A stretch of DNA of 64,000 nucleotides from Mycolicibacterium mengxianglii. Lineage in GTDB: Bacteria; Actinomycetota; Actinomycetes; Mycobacteriales; Mycobacteriaceae. The notes under the pieces were generated by a model that did not search any database, was not told where the DNA came from, and saw only the letters and a list, made by a program, of their open reading frames with translations. The stretch is taken from contig NZ_CP065373.1 of the NCBI RefSeq assembly GCF_015710575.1, positions 124,001 to 188,000 on the forward strand, written 5' to 3'. Position numbers and translations under genes: made by a program. Positions 16,406-24,387 of this stretch are shown here, one piece after another (position 1 is the first letter of the stretch; each line of letters starts with the position of its first letter).

Positions 16406-18193
16406 GTGACTTCGATCTACGACGACCCCGCAGTGTTCGCGGACGAGTCGCTTGACGGTTTCGTCGCCGCCAATCGTCAATACGTCGATCGACTCGATGG
16501 CGGCGTGGTCCGCTCCACCCGATCGTCTCCTGGCCACGTCGCTGTCGTCATCGGTGGCGGATCGGGGCACTACCCCGCGTTCGCCGGCCTGGTGGGCACA
16601 GGCTTGGCCACCGCATCCGCTTGCGGGAACACCTTCGCCTCACCTTCTGCCGGCCAGATCTACCGAGTGGCGAAGGCGGCGGACATGGGCGGCGGCGTTC
16701 TCTTCAGCTACGGCAACTATGCGGGCGACGTCATGCACTTCAACCAGGCGCAAGTGCGGCTCAGAGGTGAGGGTATCGACGCCCGCACAGTGCGGGTCAC
16801 CGACGACATCGCCAGCGCTCCGCCCGACCAGCGCCACGATCGCCGCGGCGTCGCGGGCGATCTGACCGTCTTCAAGGTCGCCGGGGCGGCGGCCGAAGCG
16901 GGAAAATCGATCGACGACGTTGAGCGGCTGGCCCGGAAAGCCAATGACCGCACCCGATCTCTGGGCGTGGCCTTCGGAGGCTGCACCCTGCCGGGCCAAG
17001 CGTCACCCCTGTTCTCGATCCCTGCGGGAAAGATGTCGGTCGGCCTGGGAATCCACGGCGAACCCGGCATCTTCGATCTGAACATGCCCACGGCGACCGA
17101 CCTGGCCGAACTCTTGGTCAGTCGGCTACTGGCGGAGCGCCCCGATGACGCGGGTAGTGCCGTAGTGCCCATCGTCAACGGCCTGGGCACCGCGAAGTAC
17201 GACGAGCTGTTCCTGCTGTACGGCAAGGTCGAGAAGATCTTGACCGCCCACGGACTGCGCATCGTCGAACCGGAGTGCGGTGAGTTGGTCACCAGCCTGG
17301 ATATGCCGGGGCTGTCCCTGACCTTGTTCTGGCCCGACGACGAACTCGCCGAATACTGGTCTGCGCCGGCCGACACGCCCGCCTACCGCAAGAGCGCGGT
17401 CGACACACAGGCCCGGCGTGTCGCTGCCCCGCACCGTCACGCCGTCGCCCACGGCGAACCGGCAACCGCGGAGGCTGTCCGACTCGGACACCTTGCCGCC
17501 GTCGCGCTCCGCGCGATCGGCACTGTGGTCGCTACGAACGAAGATGCCTGGGGCAAGCTCGATTCCGTCGCCGGTGACGGCGATCACGGTATGGGCATGC
17601 GACGCGGAGTCGACGCCGCATGTGCGGCGGCGGATGCGGCCGCGGGCACCGGGGTACACAACATCCTCAGCTGCGCCGGTGAAGCCTGGAGCGAGAGAGC
17701 CGGTGGCACGTCGGGTGCGCTATGGGGAACCGGGTTGATCCAGGTGGGCAACGCTTTTGGGAACAAAGACACCTACTCGGCGATCGACGTCGTGTCGGCG
17801 GTGCGCGCCTTCGCCGCCGCCGTCACCGATTTGGGCAGCGCCGATGTCGGCGACAAGACCATGGTGGACGCCATTGTCCCCTTCGTCGAGTCGCTCACCG
17901 CGGACCTCGATCATGGTGTAGGCCTTGGTCCATCGTTGATCGGGGCAGCGGCGGCGGCAAAGCGCGCCGCCGATGCCACAGCGGCGCTTCGACCGAGGCT
18001 GGGCCGTGCCCGGCCGCTGGCAGAGAAGAGCCTCGGGCATCCCGACCCCGGCGCGGTGTCGTTCGCCGACATCGTCGGGGGCTTGGCCGGCATTGTTCCC
18101 TCTGTCGACGTCAGTGCCCGCGGCCCGACCGGGAAAGCCCCACTTCAGAGTTCCGACGTACCAGGCCCGCGAGATCGAGGTGTGACGGCATGA
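16406..18193 (+). CDS. Dihydroxyacetone-kinase-family kinase (DhaK-DhaL fusion), probable erythrulose kinase
   Basis: A 595-residue ATP-dependent ketose kinase. The DhaK half (about 1-330) shows GGGSGHYPAFAGLVGTGL and GLGIHGEPGIF with His217, which forms the covalent hemiaminal with the keto substrate. The DhaL half (about 360-570) shows GDGDHGMGMRRG, binding ADP-Mg. Homologues in mycobacteria act on dihydroxyacetone or on L- or D-erythrulose (LerK/DerK of M. smegmatis tetritol pathways). With a triosephosphate-isomerase homologue in the same operon, L-erythrulose 1-kinase is the favoured guess. The stop overlaps the next start by 4 bp (ATGA). Confidence 0.88.
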   Translation: MTSIYDDPAVFADESLDGFVAANRQYVDRLDGGVVRSTRSSPGHVAVVIGGGSGHYPAFAGLVGTGLATASACGNTFASPSAGQIYRVAKAADMGGGVLFSYGNYAGDVMHFNQAQVRLRGEGIDARTVRVTDDIASAPPDQRHDRRGVAGDLTVFKVAGAAAEAGKSIDDVERLARKANDRTRSLGVAFGGCTLPGQASPLFSIPAGKMSVGLGIHGEPGIFDLNMPTATDLAELLVSRLLAERPDDAGSAVVPIVNGLGTAKYDELFLLYGKVEKILTAHGLRIVEPECGELVTSLDMPGLSLTLFWPDDELAEYWSAPADTPAYRKSAVDTQARRVAAPHRHAVAHGEPATAEAVRLGHLAAVALRAIGTVVATNEDAWGKLDSVAGDGDHGMGMRRGVDAACAAADAAAGTGVHNILSCAGEAWSERAGGTSGALWGTGLIQVGNAFGNKDTYSAIDVVSAVRAFAAAVTDLGSADVGDKTMVDAIVPFVESLTADLDHGVGLGPSLIGAAAAAKRAADATAALRPRLGRARPLAEKSLGHPDPGAVSFADIVGGLAGIVPSVDVSARGPTGKAPLQSSDVPGPRDRGVTA

Positions 18194-19140
18194 CAGTTCA
18201 GATCGCAGTAATCGGCTCCGGGTACATGGGCGGCGGTATTGCGCAGGTGTTCGGCCTCGCCGGAGCCCGCGTCGCCCTCGCCGACGTCAGCGCGGAGATC
18301 GCCGAGAAGAACTACCACCGGTTGATCGCCGAATCACAGGAGTTCGTCGCCGAGGGACTCTTCCCCGAGGGTGCCACCGCGACCCTGGAGGAAAACCTGT
18401 GGCCGGCCGCGTCATTGGCCGAGGCGGTGCGCGACGCCGATTTCATCGAGGAAGCCGTTCCAGAAGTCCTGGCGATCAAGACCGACATCCTCAGCCAGAT
18501 CAGCGCAGCCGCGAAACCGGACGCCATCATCGGGTCCAACACCTCGACGATTTCCATTGGCGATATGACCGGTGCCGTCACCAATGCAGGGCGATTCCTC
18601 GGGGTGCACTTCAGTAACCCGTCCCCGTTCATCCCCGGCGTCGAGATCATTCCACACGCCGGTACCGATGAGACCGTCGTGGCGCGGGCACGTCAACTCA
18701 TCCACGATGCCGGCAAGTCGACCGCCCAGGTGAAGGATGTCACCGGATTCGTGTTGAACCGGTTGCAGTACGCGCTCTTTCACGAAGCAACCCAGTTGGT
18801 CGAAGACGGCACCGCGACCGCCGAGGACATCGACACCCTGGTGCGCACCACCTTCGGCTTCCGACTCCCGTTCTTCGGTCCATTCGCCATCGCCGACATG
18901 GCCGGCCTGGACGTCTACGACTTCTGCTACCGGTCTCTGCAAACCGGGTTTCCCGATCGGTTCGCGACACCGCGGGTGCTCTCGGAACTGGTTGCGGCGG
19001 GCAAGCTCGGGACCAAGACCGGCTCGGGATTCTTGAACGTCCCGACGGAGCGCATCCCCGAACTGATCGCCTACCGCAACAAGGCCTATGTGCTGATGCA
19101 GAAACTGCTCGATGAGCTCGGGCCCGCTCCCCTCGCGTAG
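18190..19140 (+). CDS. 3-hydroxyacyl-CoA dehydrogenase family NAD-dependent oxidoreductase
   Basis: A 316-residue two-domain dehydrogenase. The NAD site is GSGYMGGGIAQVF at the N-terminus, the catalytic His lies in VHFSNPSPFIPG, and the helical C-domain contains TGFVLNRLQYALFHEA. The motif after the His differs from the HFFNP of true fatty-acid enzymes. The same family contains L-gulonate 3-dehydrogenase, which oxidises the C3 hydroxyl of a sugar acid. In this operon, C3 oxidation of a sugar acid to a beta-keto acid is more plausible than a fatty-acid role; that is inference. It is coupled to the kinase by a 4-bp overlap. Confidence 0.85.
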   Translation: MTVQIAVIGSGYMGGGIAQVFGLAGARVALADVSAEIAEKNYHRLIAESQEFVAEGLFPEGATATLEENLWPAASLAEAVRDADFIEEAVPEVLAIKTDILSQISAAAKPDAIIGSNTSTISIGDMTGAVTNAGRFLGVHFSNPSPFIPGVEIIPHAGTDETVVARARQLIHDAGKSTAQVKDVTGFVLNRLQYALFHEATQLVEDGTATAEDIDTLVRTTFGFRLPFFGPFAIADMAGLDVYDFCYRSLQTGFPDRFATPRVLSELVAAGKLGTKTGSGFLNVPTERIPELIAYRNKAYVLMQKLLDELGPAPLA

Positions 19141-19183
19141 GGACCATCGACCACCGCCACGATCCCGAACAGGAGCACCGCGC

Positions 19184-19291
19184 ATGCGTACTGACGGCTC
19201 GTCACGGTGGACCCGCGATCGACTGCTGTATCTGACCATCGGCTTGATCATCTGTGGTGTCGGGGTGGCTCTGATCCTCACGTCACGTTAG
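19184..19291 (+). CDS. 35-residue single-pass membrane peptide
   Basis: ATG 19184 to TAG 19291 encodes a 35-residue peptide with a charged N-terminus (MRTDGSSRWTRDR), one membrane helix (LLYLTIGLIICGVGVALIL) and a short TSR tail. AGGAG lies about nine bases before the ATG. It sits in the 208-bp gap between the dehydrogenase and the transporter, in the same direction as the operon. Orientation by the positive-inside rule would place the N-terminus in the cytosol. No family is recognised. It may associate with the transporter encoded next; that is a guess. Confidence 0.6.
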   Translation: MRTDGSSRWTRDRLLYLTIGLIICGVGVALILTSR

Positions 19292-19348
19292 AGATCAAAA
19301 TCACCGGCCACACCCGCTGTGTTGCAACATCATTCGACAGGAGAAGCG

Positions 19349-20698
19349 ATGTCAACGGTAGACCTCACCACAAGTAAGGAACTGTTGCGCGACCCGGTTC
19401 TCGCATCGGCGATCTCCAAGGCCTCGCGCCGGTTGATGCCGATGCTGGTCATCCTCTACATCGTCTCGTTTCTCGACCGCACCAACGTCGGCTTCGCCGC
19501 GGATGCGCTCGAGGTGGACCGCGGGGTGTCCGCAGGTGCTTATGCCCTGGGCGCGGGGATCTTCTTCATCGGATACGCGATATTCGAGATCCCGAGCAAC
19601 CTGATCCTCAACCGGGTCGGGGCGAAGTTCTGGTTGGCCCGGATCGCCATCACCTGGGGAATCGTTTCGGCGTCCTTTGCCTTCGTGCAAGGCCCGAACA
19701 GCTTCATCGCACTCCGGTTTCTGCTGGGTGTGACCGAGGCCGGCCTGTTTCCCGGGGTGATCATGTTTCTTGCCGCCTGGTTCCCGAACAAGGTGCGGGT
19801 CAAGATGTTTGCCATCTTCTATCTGGCCCAGCCCGTGTCCCAGATGCTGGGGGCACCATTGTCCGGGTGGTTGATCAACATCGGTGACCAGATGCCGGGC
19901 GTGCACGGCTGGCAGGTCATGTTCGCGGTCGAGGGGTTGTTGGCCGTGCTGGCAGGAGTTGCCGCCTTCGTCTTCCTCATCAACGGGCCCGACCAAGCGA
20001 AGTTCCTGACAACCGCCGAGAGGAAAGCTCTCAAAGATGTCATGGCACAGGAAGACACGGTGAAGGAACAGACCGGTCCCAGTGGCGTGTGGAACGCGAT
20101 GAAGAACGGCAAGGTCTGGTACTTCACCACCATCTACTTCTGCATGCAGGTGGCCGTCTACGGGGTGACTTTCTACCTGCCGACGCAGGTGTCGGACCTC
20201 ACCGGGACCAAGGTGGGGCTGAAAGTCGGTCTCCTGGTCGCTGTCCCGTGGTTCTTCGGCATCTTCGCGTGTTACCTGATCGGACGCGCGGCCACCACGA
20301 TCCAGCGGCGACGCATCTGGGCAACCCTGCTGTTCATCTCGACCGGGTTGTGCATCTTCGGATCTGCGTGGGCGGGGACATACCACCAACCAGTACTGGG
20401 GCTGATCTTCATCACCCTGGCGGTCTGCAGCTTCCTCGGTGTCGGCCCCATCGTCTGGTCCTACCCCACGGCATTCCTGACCGGAGCGGCCGCGGCAGCC
20501 GGTATCGGTCTGATCAATTCGCTGGGCAACCTGGGTGGTTTCATCGCCCCCATTCTGCGGACCAAGGTCAATTCCGTCGTCGACGACGCTGCGGGCTCGG
20601 CCGGCATCTACGCACTGGGCGTCCTGCCGCTGGTCGCGGCCGCGATGATCTTCTACACCCGCAGGTTCCGCGTCAAGGCCGACGAGCTACTCGACTGA
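19349..20698 (+). CDS. MFS transporter, anion:cation symporter (ACS) family
   Basis: A 449-residue protein with about 12 membrane segments. The sequence ILYIVSFLDRTNVGFAADAL near helix 1 and GYAIFEIPSNLILNRVGAKFW are diagnostic of the ACS family, whose members import organic anions such as galactonate, glucarate, tartrate or phthalate. ATG 19349 follows AGGAG and is preferred to the upstream in-frame start at 19319. As the only transporter of the operon it should bring in the pathway substrate, which argues for an acidic sugar derivative rather than a neutral tetritol. Confidence 0.9.
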   Translation: MSTVDLTTSKELLRDPVLASAISKASRRLMPMLVILYIVSFLDRTNVGFAADALEVDRGVSAGAYALGAGIFFIGYAIFEIPSNLILNRVGAKFWLARIAITWGIVSASFAFVQGPNSFIALRFLLGVTEAGLFPGVIMFLAAWFPNKVRVKMFAIFYLAQPVSQMLGAPLSGWLINIGDQMPGVHGWQVMFAVEGLLAVLAGVAAFVFLINGPDQAKFLTTAERKALKDVMAQEDTVKEQTGPSGVWNAMKNGKVWYFTTIYFCMQVAVYGVTFYLPTQVSDLTGTKVGLKVGLLVAVPWFFGIFACYLIGRAATTIQRRRIWATLLFISTGLCIFGSAWAGTYHQPVLGLIFITLAVCSFLGVGPIVWSYPTAFLTGAAAAAGIGLINSLGNLGGFIAPILRTKVNSVVDDAAGSAGIYALGVLPLVAAAMIFYTRRFRVKADELLD

Positions 20699-20779
20699 CG
20701 TAAACGCGCTCCCGGCCGGTGCCGGTCAGGGATTCGCTTTCCGCTCAGACCTTTCCGCACATCCGCAAGGAGACCACGA

Positions 20780-21733
20780 ATGACGATCGGCGAGACCGAA
20801 CCGCTCACCGCGCAGAATTGGCCGATCGCGGCGGCAATGATCAATTTCCCGTCGGTGCTACCGGATGGAACCACTACCCAGGACCAGAGCGCCGAAGGCT
20901 GGGCCGCGACTCTCGAGCAAGTTGCCGACGCCGGGTTCACCGAGGTGGATCCCACTGATTCCTGGCTCCGGATCGCGGACCTCAGTTCTGAACGGCTGCA
21001 GGAATTCCAGGATGTCGTCAAGAGTGCCGGCCTGACCATCCCCGCGATCTCCACGGCGCGGCGCAGCGTCGTCGACCCGGAGTTCGGAGAGGCCTACCTG
21101 ACCTACGGGCACCGGGTGATCGACACCGCAGCGGCCATCGGCGCCACCGTGGTGTCCTTCGGATTCTTCCGCGCCCTGAACCCTGCGCAACAGGCTGCGC
21201 TGTGGTTCTGGACCGTTCAGGGCCCGGTGGATTCGGCTGACCCCGACGACTGGCGGCTCGCTGTTCGGCGCACGCGCGAACTGGGGGAGCACGCCGCGCA
21301 GGTGGGCGTCGCCATCTCGCTGGAGATGTACGAAGACACCTATCTCGGGTCAGCAGACAGTTCGGTGCGGTTCGTCCGCGACGTGGACCACCCGGCGGTT
21401 GGCCTCAATCCTGACCTGGGCAACCTGCAGCGCTTGCACAGACCCGTCGAACGATGGGAAGTGATGGCGGAGAAGACACTTCCTTACGTGAATTACTGGC
21501 ATGTCAAGAATTACCTCCGCACCGAGGACGGCACCAGCGGTGCCATTGTCACCGCACCAGCCCCCATGGAGCTGGGAGTCATCAACTATCGCAAGGCGGT
21601 GCGGATGGCCATCGACGGCGGCTTCAGGGGCGCTTTCTGCACCGAGCACTACGGGGGCGACGGACTCAGCGTCAGCGCAACCAACCGGGAGTACCTGCGG
21701 CGAATACTGCCCAAGGTGATGACGAGCCCATGA
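20780..21733 (+). CDS. Sugar phosphate isomerase/epimerase-like TIM-barrel protein
   Basis: A 317-residue protein of the xylose-isomerase-like/AP-endonuclease-2 barrel family. Candidate metal ligands are the acidic and His residues in ISLEMYEDTYLGS, VGLNPDLGN, NYWHVKNYL and FCTEHYGGD, arranged in the usual order of the fold. The family includes epimerases, isomerases and decarboxylases, among them 3-oxo-isoapionate decarboxylase, which yields L-erythrulose. Given the kinase and isomerase beside it, a decarboxylase producing erythrulose is proposed but not shown. It has a good AAGGAG ribosome site and lies 81 bp after the transporter. Confidence 0.8.
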   Translation: MTIGETEPLTAQNWPIAAAMINFPSVLPDGTTTQDQSAEGWAATLEQVADAGFTEVDPTDSWLRIADLSSERLQEFQDVVKSAGLTIPAISTARRSVVDPEFGEAYLTYGHRVIDTAAAIGATVVSFGFFRALNPAQQAALWFWTVQGPVDSADPDDWRLAVRRTRELGEHAAQVGVAISLEMYEDTYLGSADSSVRFVRDVDHPAVGLNPDLGNLQRLHRPVERWEVMAEKTLPYVNYWHVKNYLRTEDGTSGAIVTAPAPMELGVINYRKAVRMAIDGGFRGAFCTEHYGGDGLSVSATNREYLRRILPKVMTSP

Positions 21734-21756
21734 TCGACCAAAGATGGATGACTTGA

Positions 21757-22530
21757 ATGCACCGCCCGGCCACCATCGGGATCAGCCTGAAAATGTATAT
21801 GGGCTACGAACAGACGGCCCTATGGTGCACACGAATCGCTGAGATCGCCGACGCGCACCCCGCGATAGCGGGAGGCCTCGCGCAGCTCTTTGTGCTCCCC
21901 AGCTTTCCCGCCATCCCGCGCTGTGTCGAAATCTTCGCCGGTCGCGGTGTCGACGTGGGCGCCCAGAATCTGTTCTGGGAGGATGCCGGCGCCTTCACGG
22001 GAGAGGTCAGCGGGAGGATGCTGTTGGAGATGGGATGTTCCTACGTTGAAGTCGGGCACGCGGAACGGCGCCGGATCTTCGGGGAGTCAGACCGCATAGT
22101 GGCCGCGAAAACAGTTGCGGCACTGCGTAACGGCCTCACGCCTGTGGTGTGCGTAGGAGAGCCGGTGCGGATGACACCCGAGGAGGCCGCGGTATCCTGT
22201 ATCCGCGATGTGGATGCCGTGGTCGCTGCGGCTGGGCTCATGCCCGCATCCTTGGTCGTGGCATACGAGCCGCAATGGGCCATCGGGGCCGCAGACCCCG
22301 CGCCCGTGGACTACATCCAGCAGGTGTGCCGGACCATCAGCGGCTGGCTGGCTGGGCAACCCAACGCGACGGGCAGCCGAATCGTTTACGGAGGAAGTGC
22401 CGGGCCCGGACTGCTGAGTCAGTTGGGGGACGCAGTTGACGGGTTGTTCCTGGGGCGCCGCGCACACGACCCAGGTGCGGTGGTTTCCATTCTGGACGAG
22501 GTGGCCGTTTCGGCGAGGGCGGCGAAGTAG
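21757..22530 (+). CDS. Divergent triosephosphate isomerase, probable L-erythrulose-1-phosphate isomerase
   Basis: A 257-residue TIM homologue. The catalytic residues are all present: Lys12 (ISLKMYM), His101 (EVGHAERR) and Glu171 (AYEPQWAIG), with the phosphate loop YGGSAGPG. The sequence departs from housekeeping TpiA (SLKMYM for NWKMN, GHAERR for GHSERR), as do LerI/EryH enzymes, which convert L-erythrulose 1-phosphate to D-erythrulose 4-phosphate. Being next to a DhaK-type kinase supports that role. The ATG at 21757 lacks a clear ribosome site, but later starts would lose Lys12. Confidence 0.85.
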   Translation: MHRPATIGISLKMYMGYEQTALWCTRIAEIADAHPAIAGGLAQLFVLPSFPAIPRCVEIFAGRGVDVGAQNLFWEDAGAFTGEVSGRMLLEMGCSYVEVGHAERRRIFGESDRIVAAKTVAALRNGLTPVVCVGEPVRMTPEEAAVSCIRDVDAVVAAAGLMPASLVVAYEPQWAIGAADPAPVDYIQQVCRTISGWLAGQPNATGSRIVYGGSAGPGLLSQLGDAVDGLFLGRRAHDPGAVVSILDEVAVSARAAK

Positions 22531-22562
22531 GACTCGGTGTGGTGTCTGAGTGCGCACCCGGG

Positions 22563-23465
22563 CTACTTGCTGAAGCCCGCCGTCAGCCCGCTGACCAGCT
22601 GGCGCCGGCCCACGGCGTAGAGCACGATGACCGGGAAGGTGCTGAGCACGACGGAGGCCATGACCGCGGGCACGTTGACGCTGTACTGGCCCTGAAATGT
22701 CCACAGTGCCAGGGGTAGGGTGCGCTGGTCCGGGCTCTGCGTCAGGATCAACGGCAACAAGAATCCGTTCCACACCGTCAGGCCGTTGTACACCGCCACT
22801 GTCACCAGAGCCGGCCGGGCCAACGGGAAAGCCAGCTGCCACATCGATGCCCACTCGCTGGCGCCGTCCATACTCATCGACTCGAACAGTTCCTTGGGCA
22901 CATCCCGGATGAAGTTCGCCAGGACCAGCACCGACAACGGGATCGCAAACGCTATGGAGGGCAGGATGATTGCCAGCAGGGTGTCATACAGTTGCAGCCT
23001 GATGATGATCAGATAGACCGGAATGACCACAGCTTGCAACGGAATGGCCAGCCCGGACAGGAACACCATGTTCGCCAAACGGAGAAATCGTCCGTTGCCT
23101 CGCACGATCGCGTACGCCGCCATGAAGGCGAGCAAGATCGTCGGCACCACCGTACCGACCGCCACGATGACGCTGTTGAGGAAGTAGCGCGGGAAGTCCG
23201 ACTGGGCCACGAATTCGTACTGGTCGAAATTCGACTCCGGCGAGGGCAGCAACGGGTTGGTGGCGAAGTAGTTGCTCTGGCTTTTCAAGCTGGTGATCAC
23301 GATCCAGTAGATCGGGACCATCACCACCGCCAGCCAGAGGAACGCAATCAGCGCGCCGACCCAGTTCGGCCGTTCGCCACGGTATGTCCGTGCCCGTCGT
23401 CGGGCCCTCGGCCGCTGCGGTGGGGGCGCGGTTCGGCTGGCCGGGCTGGTCATGGTCGCCGACAT
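22563..23465 (-). CDS. Carbohydrate ABC transporter permease (MalG type)
   Basis: A 300-residue inner-membrane permease with six predicted helices. The cytoplasmic EAA loop is seen as ELFESMSMDGASEWASMWQLAFPLARPAL, where it contacts the ATPase. The C-terminus ends VSGLTAGFSK, typical of MalG-like sugar permeases. It is the last gene of a binding-protein/permease/permease operon, one base after the preceding stop. ATG 23465 is used; an in-frame ATG at 23453 is an alternative. The operon has no ATPase gene, so a shared MsiK/SugC-type ATPase must energise it. Confidence 0.92.
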   Translation of the reverse strand: MSATMTSPASRTAPPPQRPRARRRARTYRGERPNWVGALIAFLWLAVVMVPIYWIVITSLKSQSNYFATNPLLPSPESNFDQYEFVAQSDFPRYFLNSVIVAVGTVVPTILLAFMAAYAIVRGNGRFLRLANMVFLSGLAIPLQAVVIPVYLIIIRLQLYDTLLAIILPSIAFAIPLSVLVLANFIRDVPKELFESMSMDGASEWASMWQLAFPLARPALVTVAVYNGLTVWNGFLLPLILTQSPDQRTLPLALWTFQGQYSVNVPAVMASVVLSTFPVIVLYAVGRRQLVSGLTAGFSK

Positions 23466-23466
23466 C

Positions 23467-24387
23467 TCAGGCTCCGTCCAACTGGCTGTCCGAGGGCGTT
23501 CCCCCGCCGAGACGGCGCAGCAGCAGGGCCACCGCCAGACCGACGAGCACCAGGATGACGGCGATCACGCTGGCCGGGCCCATCAGGTTGGCCTGGAAGC
23601 CGCGTCGGTACATGTCGAGTGCGAGCACCCGGGTGGCGTCGCCCGGCCCGCCCGCGGTCAGGACGAAGATCAGGTCGAAGAACGTCAGCGAGCCGATCAC
23701 CATGAGCGTCGACGACGTGACGATCGTGTAGCGCAATTGCGGCAGCGTGATGGAGAAGAACTGGCGGCACCGGCCGGCGCCGTCCAGCTGTGCGGCCTCA
23801 TACATCGAACGCGGAATCTGCTGGATGGCACCCTGATAGATCAGTGAGTGCAGCGGCACGAACTGCCAGGACACCATGAAGATGACGACTCCGAGGGCCA
23901 AGCCGCCGCGGCCGAGCCAATCCTGGCTCAGTAGCGGCATGCCCAGCCCGACGCCGAGGCCGAAGTTGGGGTCCAGCAAGGCCTTGTAGGTGATCGCGAT
24001 GGCCGCCGAGCTGAGCAACAGCGGGATGAAATACAGCACCGCGAGCCATTCCCGGTAGCGCTGACGTCCGGCAAGAAAGGCTCCGATGACCAAGCTGGCC
24101 GGGGTCTGGACCGCCCACGACAGCACCATCAACAGAAAGGTCACCCAAATCGAATGCGGTAACCCGGGATCGGTCAGGACCGACCTCCAGCTGTCGAGGC
24201 CGGCCGGATGGATGGCGCCGATGCCGTCCCACTGGGTGAAGCTCAGCAGCAGCACGCCGAGTAGCGGAATCACCGCGAAGGCAACAAAAAAGACCAGCGC
24301 GGGCAGCGCCAGGAGGGCGACCCGGTTGTCGCGGACTGAGCGCGGAACCGGTTGCCGATGGCTGAACCCCGGTAGCGCAAGGGTCAT
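23467..24387 (-). CDS. Carbohydrate ABC transporter permease (MalF type)
   Basis: A 306-residue permease with about six helices. The EAA loop reads SMYEAAQLDGAGRCRQFFSITLPQL, and LIFVLTAGGPGDATRVLALDMYRRGF is typical of MalF/UgpA-like sugar permeases. ATG 24387 overlaps the stop of the binding-protein gene by 4 bp (ATGA). It pairs with the MalG-type permease to form the channel. The sugar is inferred from the divergent GH3 and GH1 genes to be a beta-linked glucoside oligomer. Confidence 0.92.
   Translation of the reverse strand: MTLALPGFSHRQPVPRSVRDNRVALLALPALVFFVAFAVIPLLGVLLLSFTQWDGIGAIHPAGLDSWRSVLTDPGLPHSIWVTFLLMVLSWAVQTPASLVIGAFLAGRQRYREWLAVLYFIPLLLSSAAIAITYKALLDPNFGLGVGLGMPLLSQDWLGRGGLALGVVIFMVSWQFVPLHSLIYQGAIQQIPRSMYEAAQLDGAGRCRQFFSITLPQLRYTIVTSSTLMVIGSLTFFDLIFVLTAGGPGDATRVLALDMYRRGFQANLMGPASVIAVILVLVGLAVALLLRRLGGGTPSDSQLDGA

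Noticed and set aside
18190..19140. Fatty-acid beta-oxidation role for the 3-hydroxyacyl-CoA-dehydrogenase-family enzyme
   Set aside because: No acyl-CoA gene is adjacent, the HFFNP motif is altered, and it is translationally coupled to a ketose kinase. A sugar-acid substrate fits better, though it is not proven.
21757..22530. Housekeeping triosephosphate isomerase
   Set aside because: The catalytic residues are kept, but the surrounding motifs diverge from TpiA, and gap/pgk genes, its usual neighbours, are absent.
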